DNA of 64,000 nt from the NCBI GenBank assembly GCA_029962745.1, contig CM057165.1:884093-948092 (forward strand), in the 5' to 3' direction. The notes beneath the pieces were generated by a model. The model was not told the DNA's origin and searched no databases. It worked only from the letters and a program-made list of their open reading frames with translations. Of this stretch, positions 60,720 to 64,000 are shown piece by piece. Every line of letters starts with the position of its first letter. Position 1 is the first letter of the stretch. This DNA is from Echinometra lucunter. Its lineage: Eukaryota > Echinodermata > Echinoidea > Camarodonta > Echinometridae. The translations under genes and the position numbers were made by a program.

Positions 60720-62987
60720 GTCAGAAGTCAGAGACTCATGTTAGATCCATAAGTGGGCGAATGTTCCATGTGGTTAAAATTATAATGCATGAAGTATTAA
60801 AAATTATAGTGCATGAAGTAATACATGAAGTATCATGTCAAATGATGGCGCCATTCACATTTTCAGTTTTAAGGAAACTGCAAGGTAATAAAAAAATAAA
60901 GTTCTTTATTGAGGAAAAAATTGACAATATGAATTAGTGATAATCTCGGGGATCTAAAGATGAATGAAATTGAATTGAAAATATGGATATTTCAGAACTG
61001 GAAAAAGGAAGCAGATTCCCCAACCCCTCGTCAAAAAAGTTGATCAAGGAGAGGTCAGGAAAAAAACAGAGAGAGAGAGAGAGAGAGAGGAAAACCTTGG
61101 AAAATATGTGCTCCAATGATTCTAAAAATACTACTTTGGAGGACAACATTACAAAAGCCATGTGAGACTCGGACTAACCTACTATAACAGTATGGCGCTG
61201 GTTCAGTCGGGCAACAAGTGGCAAGTAGGTCTATGACTACACAGACCAAATCATCGATTTTTTTTCCAATAGAACAATAACTAACAACATTCCTTGAGAA
61301 TTCACCATGTTCAACAAGGCATCGTAATCACGGTGTAAATATGAGTTGTATTCTCACCGGTGGTTCCAAGGTTTTTATCATAAGTCCCACACAGTTTCTT
61401 AATTGCTGCACGCGCACTTCGATCTCAATGCCTTTCATCTTACTAAATGAGGGGTGTCAAAAATGAACAAAGGATGATACAAGTATTGGAGGACGTCCTG
61501 TCATTATGTACGATTGAAATTCGTCTCAAGGTGATCATATTATAGGATTAGGATAACTTCTCAATTGCCTCATCCTTGGACTGCCTATCCCTTAGTTACA
61601 TCTCTCTTTGTTTTCAATTCTCCTGACTGAAACGATTCTGTGTTGACTTTGTTTTATAAGGAGAACGTGTGCAGAGTTTTTGTCCTTGTCATGCACCTGC
61701 ATGTTACGTTCTTTCCCTTTTTTTTCATAAGTATGATGTAGTTTAAGAGGAGTACATGAGCAATACATTAAAACTTTAAGCAAGTTAAAATGATTGTAGA
61801 GAATACTTTACAAACTTTCACTGTTTCTCACACTTCATCATCTCTAACTTGACTCGACATGTGTCTATTCCCAATGACCGTGTGCGAGGGTGTGTGTGGG
61901 TGTGTGTGTGTTGTACATTAAATAGATTAATCGTGCATGTTAAAAAAAAAAAACAGTTAAAACACAAAAATGTTAATACAAACGTGTATATGTGTGTTTC
62001 TTAAATGAAAACGAAACTAATAAATGCTTTAAAAAAAAATGAGTTCTATTTTTTTTTGTATTAGAAATCCTCCCCTCATGTCAATTTAACTCTCCATCTC
62101 GTGAAACCACATTTCCTTTGAAAATTTTCAGTATTCAGAAAACCGGACAGTAGAAAACCAGAAACTTTCATTACTTGGTAATGATGGTTGTTCTTGAGAA
62201 TAAAAAGTTCCGCGAATTTCAAAAATTCCCGTGCAGTTGCGAATCAGTGAGTCAGTCATTTAGGATCATTAAAAAGTTGCGAATCTTTACCACTCGCCAA
62301 AAGATACTCACACATTTATAAATATTCATTTATAATTGTATCTTCAGCGAAATTCTGTTTGAATGTAGGAAATGATCATGATGAATTGTATTAAAGTTTA
62401 TCTAATGCTTTCTCCCAATACATTTGCAATGAAAACGAAACTATGTATACAGTCAAGTTGTGGTCGAAAACTCGAAAAATCGATACAATTGACAATAACT
62501 GGAACAGAAACAAAGGCAATGAACCATTTCAGTCTCTACTTATTTGCCAAGGGAAAACAAGAGAGAAAGTAAAAGGAATAGGGAGAGAGAGAGAGAGAGG
62601 GGGGGGGGGAGAGAAAGTGAAAGAGAAAGAGAAAGAGAAAAGGAGAGAAGAGAAGGGGAATACAAAAGACAAACACTGTTTGGTTTGCCTTATATACGGA
62701 GTAGAAAAAGGAAAACAAATCAACATGCAGACTAAAAACGATTATGATTACCGGTGCATTCGATGTTTGTGGTAAAACTGTACATGCAAGCTCGGACATG
62801 TCAATCAATTATCTTTTGGTTTGCAGGTTAAAGACCGAGGCCTATGCAGGATTCGATAAGTGTTTAAACTTTTATACAAAACAATTTGATTATATCTTAC
62901 CTCAGCCTCATAAGCATGTGTTACGCAGCTCCAACCACAGGCTAGAAGAATCCCTCCCAAGAAATGTTTCAAAAGCAGGGGCGCCAT
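38388..62987 (-). CDS. ADAMTS: ADAMTS13-like secreted metalloprotease (24 exons, complete apart from one frameshift)
   Basis: The whole coding span was rebuilt from 24 exons with matching phases; the exons are listed separately. The product is a secreted zinc endopeptidase of about 1311 residues (human ADAMTS13 is about 1427). Domains by approximate residue: signal peptide 1-26, prodomain 30-270 with cysteine switch NHFCG, furin motifs RRKR and RKRR, reprolysin catalytic domain 285-495 with HEIGHTVGMLHD and Met-turn NIMSSS, disintegrin-like 497-583, TSP1-1 584-652, Cys-rich 653-770, spacer 770-880, TSP1-2 to TSP1-4 880-1060, Ser/Thr/Pro linker 1060-1090, CUB1 1090-1195, CUB2 1196-1311, then TAA. 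Two C-terminal CUB domains are characteristic of ADAMTS13, the von Willebrand factor protease. Orthology and substrate are inferred only. Exon lengths sum to 3937, one base over a multiple of three, because of an extra T in exon 19. Confidence 0.88.
38617..38659 (+). repeat. AAAT microsatellite
   Basis: About ten AAAT units in the last intron of the ADAMTS gene, about 75 bases upstream of exon 24 in the transcript. Confidence 0.9.
39666..39859 (-). CDS. ADAMTS: ADAMTS exon 23: first half of CUB2
   Basis: The exon encodes CDQVFLQESGTLTSPNYPSL, then YPADQQCVYHIVAPPNVRIN and FDVFNLHVEDALLC. This is a textbook CUB N-terminal half (C...G-x-x-x-S-P-N-Y-P...C...I-x-A-P). Phase 1 to 0, donor CTA|GTAAGT. 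Confidence 0.88.
40076..40322. mobile_element. hAT-like element with 8-bp target duplication AATGGAAG
   Basis: The ends read CAGGGCCTTACGCAG and, inverted, CATGGCCGTACGCAG. AATGGAAG flanks both sides (40068-40075 and 40323-40330). Poly-G run plus GAAAGCGAGGGAGCGAAG inside. 247 bp, no coding capacity. Confidence 0.85.
40581..42263. mobile_element. hAT-like element with 8-bp target duplication carrying a ~170-bp tandem array
   Basis: The ends read CAGGGGCGTCGCTA and, inverted, CACGGGCGTCGCTA. ATCACTCA flanks both sides (40573-40580 and 42264-42271). Poly-G and GCCGACA motifs lie at both ends. The interior is eight tandem units. No transposase ORF. Confidence 0.87.
40810..42010 (+). repeat. ~170-bp tandem repeat array, about 8 units
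   Basis: Each unit contains ACGAGCGAGCGCAGCGAGCG followed by AGGAAAAATATAC, TTCTTCATCAAAATACA and ATCCTGTATCTAAATAT. Cores start near 40817, 40985, 41161, 41331, 41470, 41640, 41808 and 41977. Confidence 0.87.
42389..42562 (-). CDS. ADAMTS: ADAMTS exon 22: second half of CUB1
   Basis: The exon encodes DSFRVKDEENVYSACSSFTN, then WTSTSNILQFDL and DDRGYSLSYRF, the standard second half of a CUB domain ending R-G-[YF]-x-x-x-Y. The donor is a weak phase-1 GTACTT. If it is not used, the frame ends at TAG 42381-42383. Confidence 0.8.
42729..43212. mobile_element. hAT-like element with 8-bp target duplication AATATCTC
   Basis: The ends read CACCAGCGTAAATCC and, inverted, CATTGGCGTAAATCC. AATATCTC flanks both sides (42721-42728 and 43213-43220). 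It contains poly-G runs and two GAGCGAGCGAAG motifs. No coding capacity. Confidence 0.82.
43457..43600 (-). CDS. ADAMTS: ADAMTS exon 21: first half of CUB1
   Basis: The exon encodes DNYLTTVEGSIERLG, then IVIVAPLGHVVSVNFKLVHV and DCAS. I/V-x-A-P-x-G-x-x-V-x-x-x-F is the core CUB strand pattern. Phase 1 to 1. The CUB is divergent, with no SPNYP motif. Confidence 0.82.
44050..44284 (-). CDS. ADAMTS: ADAMTS exon 20: degenerate fourth TSP1 repeat and Thr/Pro linker
   Basis: The exon encodes CKPCSNRTRLALCRTGSDFL, then DDEECPDPKPHTTEPCECV, a TSP1 repeat lacking the CSxTCG fucosylation motif. A mucin-like linker follows (TTTMKPREATSPSRDGNFT). Read-through reaches TAA at 44042-44044, but a phase-1 GTCTGT donor joins correctly to the CUB exon. 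Confidence 0.85.
44710..44921 (-). CDS. ADAMTS: ADAMTS exon 19: third TSP1 repeat, frame broken by one extra T
   Basis: The exon encodes LADLNTTCSATCGEGVRTRV, then VDDSFCDDSEKPSAAEPCTD and the start of the next repeat (WVLSSWSE). Upstream, exon 18 ends in phase 2, but the only acceptor (CTACAG) gives a reading that stops after five codons. The first bases contain six T (complement of 44912-44917). With five T, the frame joins and gives a Trp at the expected TSP1 start. The exon is 212 bases where 211 would be in phase. It may be a sequencing or assembly error, or a true disabling allele. Confidence 0.85.
45247..45376 (-). CDS. ADAMTS: ADAMTS exon 18: end of second TSP1 repeat
   Basis: The exon encodes GTRMEVVRCVNV, then VDDSLCDAASRPVPVVESCQ and QENCPPR, the standard second half of a C-terminal ADAMTS TSP1 repeat. 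Phase 1 to 2, donor CTAG|GTAAGA. Confidence 0.88.
45676..45770 (+). repeat. Dispersed repeat shared with 52733-52820
   Basis: About 65 bases (TTTTCATTTCCATATCAACG to AAAATTCAGAAATGAA) are identical to 52758-52820. A GATT-rich stretch precedes both copies. It may be a retroelement 3' end. Confidence 0.75.
45859..46119 (-). CDS. ADAMTS: ADAMTS exon 17: spacer end and second TSP1 repeat start
   Basis: The exon encodes CNGKWSMCLNYCGSIALAHQ and PIRIAGPTVHAMEMQAFAAA, with the spacer-like N-G-x-W and G-P-T-x-x-x-x-E patterns. It then has a Pro-rich hinge and WAKSGGECSVTCGV, the start of TSP1-2 with O-fucosylation motif CSVTCG. Phase 1 to 1. Confidence 0.86.
46239..46566. repeat. GGGTGTTTCATAAAG MITE, copy 2
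   Basis: The left end GGGTGTTTCATAAAAGCTGT and right end CGGCTTTATGAAACGGGG are inverted. The interior shares GTAATGTTAATCTAAGTCTG with the other copies. Confidence 0.82.
47000..47031 (+). repeat. GA microsatellite
   Basis: GA-rich run in an ADAMTS intron, part of a longer purine-rich tract from about 46980 to 47110. Confidence 0.8.
47657..47734 (-). CDS. ADAMTS: ADAMTS exon 16: spacer domain start
   Basis: The exon encodes QYLTFLTIPKDVTSLSVINT and then NSSTFM. It matches the spacer opening (Y-x-x-x-x-x-I-P-x-x-x-T-S-L-x-V). Phase 1 to 1. The spacer looks short at the next junction, so another small phase-1 exon between 46119 and 47657 is possible, but I found no convincing one. Confidence 0.82.
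47908..48189 (-). CDS. ADAMTS: ADAMTS exon 15: Cys-rich domain
   Basis: The exon encodes DQLCQLWCQAE, then MDGTRCSLDYDELRVCVQGT and CREFGCDG, then FDKCRVCGGNGSTC. This is the diagnostic D-G-T-x-C ... C-V-x-G-x-C ... G-C-D ... D-x-C-x-V-C-G-G-x-G-S-T-C series. Human ADAMTS13 has an RGD in this domain; none is present here. Phase 1 to 1. Confidence 0.92.
48594..48708 (-). CDS. ADAMTS: ADAMTS exon 14: TSP1/Cys-rich junction
   Basis: The exon encodes ECETTQREFRDEQCMLSGVE and then QYNNQNDLVWTSTTENLS. The F-R-x-x-Q-C motif starts the ADAMTS Cys-rich domain. Phase 0 to 1. Confidence 0.87.
49115..49440. repeat. GGGTGTTTCATAAAG MITE, copy 3 (best preserved)
   Basis: CTAGGGGTGTTTCATAAAGC at the left is matched exactly by the inverted right end GCTTTATGAAACACCCCTAG. 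The arms continue as TGTTCGTAAAGTTACG with few changes. Confidence 0.88.
49600..49663 (-). CDS. ADAMTS: ADAMTS exon 13: end of first TSP1 repeat
   Basis: The 64-base exon encodes PRNGGEPCTGESIVANICNI plus Q, matching the N-P-x-P-x-x-G-G-x-x-C-x-G-x(n)-C end of the central TSP1 repeat. Phase 2 to 0. Confidence 0.86.
50022..50259. repeat. MITE with CACTCTTAAAA termini, copy 3
   Basis: CACTCTTAAAACGAATCAGT pairs imperfectly with the right end (ACTCATTTGATTTCAGAGTG). CTAGTCA-type motifs fill the interior, as in 27885-28367. Confidence 0.7.
50396..50538 (-). CDS. ADAMTS: ADAMTS exon 12: first TSP1 repeat
   Basis: The exon encodes WCIEGTCVD and then a TSP1 core WSPWDATWGPCSRTCGGG and LRYRYCNNP. 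CSRTCG is a consensus O-fucosylation site. The Trp spacing is one residue longer than the usual WxxWxxW. Phase 0 to 2. Confidence 0.9.
50977..51072 (-). CDS. ADAMTS: ADAMTS exon 11: disintegrin-like domain
   Basis: The exon encodes DRCPQMFCRFPNGLCSRTGV and ATADGTTCGEDK, matching the C-x-x-L/M-x-C ... A-x-D-G-T-x-C-G-x-x-K pattern. Phase 0 to 0, with acceptor CAG and donor AAG|GTAAGC. Confidence 0.88.
51490..51655 (-). CDS. ADAMTS: ADAMTS exon 10: catalytic/disintegrin junction, apparent GC donor
   Basis: The exon encodes YPSVTCLDDIPDVLAGYEGE, MLPGEKYNADEQCLQYSEYF and SGACTDTALPIYGVQ, matching the L-P-G-x-x-Y-x-x-x-x-Q-C block. No good GT donor follows. GCAAGT at the codon boundary keeps phase 0, so a GC-AG intron is proposed. 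A poor GTTCAA donor six bases earlier (exon start 51496) is the alternative. Confidence 0.83.
51745..51946. repeat. GGGTGTTTCATAAAG MITE, truncated copy 4
   Basis: It keeps the right half (AAGTCGTTCGTAAAGTCATT and TTTATGAAACACCTTCC) and the GTAATGTTAAC core but has no left terminus. Confidence 0.72.
52067..52198 (-). CDS. ADAMTS: ADAMTS exon 9: zinc motif end and Met-turn
   Basis: The exon completes HExxHxxGxxHD with VGMLHD, then gives CPGGTNIMSSS, the Met-turn, and LWSQCSRDQFDAFL, the end of the catalytic domain. All catalytic residues are present, so the protease is predicted to be active. Phase 2 to 2. Confidence 0.9.
52295..52370 (+). repeat. TATATAGCAC...GCGCTTTACA repeat tail
   Basis: TTTATATAGCACATTAAATA and AATGCGCTTTACAA form the short motif pair common at repeat ends in marine invertebrate genomes. 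Weakly supported. Confidence 0.4.
53188..53331 (-). CDS. ADAMTS: ADAMTS exon 8: catalytic domain with first part of the zinc motif
   Basis: The exon encodes HDIELKQNKYLLGIANLRGA, CSLTHQCSVNEDNG, and LIIAHEIGHT at the 3' end. HEIGH supplies the first two zinc histidines and the catalytic Glu. The zinc motif is split by the intron, in phase 2. Confidence 0.9.
54156..54298 (-). CDS. ADAMTS: ADAMTS exon 7: catalytic domain
   Basis: The exon encodes ITTQDGASLNSVPDGELTLS, then SSFCAYQYYTNQFHDDHPDH and WDNAVLITR. It matches the C-x-W/Y-Q ... H-W-D-N-A-V-L-I-T-R block of ADAMTS catalytic domains. Phase 0 to 2. Confidence 0.88.
54623..54706 (-). CDS. ADAMTS: ADAMTS exon 6: catalytic domain
   Basis: The exon encodes AAGRFRHESLGRGLYFHIVK and then LAVMTSDS. 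This fits the family segment in which MNIV...SIG...I-x-I-V-x-V-R-L follows the first strand. It is 28 codons, phase 0 to 0. A CAG four bases further in is an alternative acceptor but would break the frame. Confidence 0.84.
54787..55185 (-). repeat. tRNA-derived SINE, minus strand
   Basis: Read on the minus strand, it starts GCGAGTTGGCTGAGTCGGTA (A-box) and CGTGGGTTTGAGCCC (B-box). Its body has TGGATGTTAAATGG. A related fragment lies at about 1690-1800. Confidence 0.65.
55748..55956 (-). CDS. ADAMTS: ADAMTS exon 5: furin cleavage sites and start of the catalytic domain
   Basis: The exon encodes two basic cleavage motifs, RRKR and RKRR, followed by MEILVVADNQMRLFYG, the first strand of the reprolysin fold. 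It ends TLILMNI. Activation by proprotein convertases is inferred from the motifs. Phase 1 to 0. Confidence 0.88.
57125..57434 (-). CDS. ADAMTS: ADAMTS exon 4: prodomain with cysteine switch
   Basis: The exon encodes TGIISTQEYDLVISPLNEEH, matching the family pattern G-I-x-x-x-x-x-Y-x-I-x-P-L. An acidic stretch follows, then NHFCGLDS, the cysteine that caps the catalytic zinc in the latent enzyme. Acceptor TAG, donor GTATGT, phase 0 to 1. Confidence 0.86.
57611..57632 (+). repeat. Poly-C and CA run
   Basis: A C-run followed by CACACA in the ADAMTS intron between exons 3 and 4. One of many mononucleotide G/C runs in the window. Confidence 0.6.
57971..58287 (-). CDS. ADAMTS: ADAMTS exon 3: prodomain (Pep_M12B propeptide)
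   Basis: The exon starts YHISQPKEI and includes the basic stretch RHRR. It then carries the family pattern FEFDAFDTNYHVVVDTAQ, CLYQGKLVF and VALSLCDGL, which is typical of reprolysin-family propeptides. Acceptor CAG|GTTATC, donor CTG|GTAAGC, phase 1 to 0. Confidence 0.87.
58647..58707 (-). CDS. ADAMTS: ADAMTS exon 2: N-terminal prodomain
   Basis: This 61-base exon encodes HSFLSQEDLINYIGKEDTII. It has a CAG acceptor and a GTAAGA donor, and goes from phase 0 to phase 1. It was recognised by splice sites and phase fit between the signal-peptide exon and the prodomain exon, so it is less certain than its neighbours. Confidence 0.7.
59242..59412. repeat. Inverted-repeat element with CTATCGGTGGGG arms
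   Basis: GGGACTATCGGTGGGGCTA at the left is matched by TAACCCCACCGATAGTGCGG at the right. A third copy (GTACTATCAGTGGGGCTA) sits between them. It is in the first large ADAMTS intron. Confidence 0.7.
60678..60715 (+). repeat. GA microsatellite
   Basis: About 18 GA units in ADAMTS intron 1. Similar GA runs occur at 61070-61090 and 62584-62640. Confidence 0.85.
62901..62987 (-). CDS. ADAMTS: ADAMTS exon 1: start codon and signal peptide
   Basis: The exon encodes 29 residues beginning MAPLLLKHFLGG and continuing with a hydrophobic core (ILLACGW), a typical signal peptide. The ATG is at 62987-62985. The open frame upstream has no ATG, so this start is preferred. The exon ends GAG|GTAAGA in phase 0. 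Confidence 0.82.
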
Positions 62988-64000
62988 CACGAGCAATTCT
63001 TTCAGGAAAGTTGAACTTGAGGTATTCTTGACAATATTTCAGATACAAATGTTGATGTAACGATATCGATGAATGTATTTATTTCTGTAGGTCCATTTAT
63101 CATCGATGAATTTATAACTTCGTTTAATTAGACTGTTTCTCTCAATAACGCTGTCCCATCTCTGAGATAAAGCGATAGATGATCACCCGACTCCTTAAAC
63201 TTTGTGGTGTTAGTCTTTCTATTTTTGCTTCATATTTTATGCTGCCAATTAATTCACTCAAATCTATGAAAAAATCGGAAGTTCAGGTCTTATTTTTCCC
63301 CAAGGGATTGAATTTAAAGCTGTCTTTCGCACCTATGTCAAATGATCACTGCAAAGCCGTATTTATCCAAACTAAGACGAGATCGCTAAAAGCTACGAAA
63401 ACTGCACGTATAATGAATCCTGAGGTCACGTAATGTTTCACATGTCTAGTGTGATTACAATCCTTGTCCTTGAGATAGCATTCTCATTGATATTGCTCAG
63501 TCATTCACAAATAATGGACACAAAACAGATGCGAGGAAGAACAAGTTGGAAATCATCAATTTATAATATATGGCATCAAAATAACTTCAGTGTGGTCAGG
63601 ATATGCCCTTATTGATTGTCTGAAGTGCAGTTCTTTCCCCCAAAACGGAGCGAATTTCACACCAGTGTATTATACTCTGCTCTGAGTAGAACAAATAAAA
63701 ACAGTGATGTTACATTAGGATGACTAACTTCCTTTTGTTAGACCGGTCTTGAGTCTGTCCTGGCGAAGAGTTCTTGGTCCGTCGTCTGTTTTGTCCAGTC
63801 ATCACGTTTTCTGCTCGAAGGTGAGCGCGCTGGTCCACTCAACCGTGACGAAAATTCTAGCCTTGGAATAGAGCCCCGTTCGTACCAGTAGGTCTAAACA
63901 CCGATCTTATTATCATCCTATCCGGATCAACGGGCCCTGCTTCATGGGGGCATTCATTAGGTCCAGCCTCGTATGCCTTGAGATACTGAGATCCACACTG
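62988..64000. other. Upstream flank of the ADAMTS start
   Basis: The region should contain the ADAMTS 5' UTR and promoter. No convincing core promoter motif was recognised. The final 280 bases (about 63720-64000) are more GC-rich and include an open minus-strand stretch of about 60 codons. I do not recognise it; it could be an upstream non-coding exon or a repeat. Confidence 0.4.

Larger units (their letters stand above)
58708..62900. other. ADAMTS intron 1
   Basis: This 4.2-kb intron lies between the signal-peptide exon and prodomain exon 2. I see GA microsatellites, a poly-G run at about 59489-59507 and the inverted-repeat element at 59242. No exon-like stretch was recognised, but small regulatory elements cannot be excluded. 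Confidence 0.5.

Overview
This is a 64 kb piece of an intron-rich, AT-rich animal genome. It has no operons, no long uninterrupted ORFs, many microsatellites and poly-G/poly-C tracts, and dozens of short terminal-inverted-repeat (TIR) and tRNA-derived repeats. The domain content (SRCR, CUB, ZP, sushi, YWTD and ADAMTS modules shuffled on phase-1 introns) together with this repeat style suggests a marine invertebrate deuterostome, most likely an echinoderm. That assignment is an inference; no marker gene in the window proves it. Both protein-coding genes lie on the minus strand, so each reads from high to low coordinates.

Gene B (62987 down to 38388) is complete. Twenty-four exons rebuilt from GT/AG sites and phase continuity encode a secreted ADAMTS metalloprotease of about 1311 residues. 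The order is signal peptide, prodomain with cysteine switch, furin sites, reprolysin domain with an intact zinc motif, disintegrin-like domain, TSP1, Cys-rich, spacer, three more TSP1 repeats, and two C-terminal CUB domains. Paired C-terminal CUB domains are the hallmark of ADAMTS13 among vertebrate ADAMTS proteins. Two oddities stand out: one extra T in a T6 run breaks the frame of the third TSP1 exon, and one intron appears to use a GC donor.

Gene A (32528 down to beyond base 1258) starts in the window and continues past its left edge. Twenty-five exons encode at least 1259 residues: signal peptide, sushi/CCP, Thr-rich linker, one six-bladed LDLR-class-B (YWTD) propeller, a set of Trp-rich cassette exons flanking a CUB domain, three SRCR domains, linkers, a fourth SRCR domain, and a ZP domain whose last exon(s) lie outside the window. 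The SRCR/CUB/ZP part resembles DMBT1/hensin. Adding a YWTD propeller and WWWW cassettes is unusual.

The two genes are head-to-tail, about 5.9 kb apart, and both encode secreted or surface mosaic proteins. A joint role in host defence or matrix/coelomic-fluid biology is possible but not shown. The introns and intergenic DNA are full of non-autonomous DNA elements: hAT-like elements with 8-bp target duplications and poly-G interiors, one carrying a ~170-bp tandem array; GTTTCATAAA-type MITEs; CACTCTAAAAA-type MITEs; long foldbacks; and tRNA-derived SINEs. I found no transposase or reverse-transcriptase ORF, no genuine tRNA or rRNA gene, and no CRISPR array.
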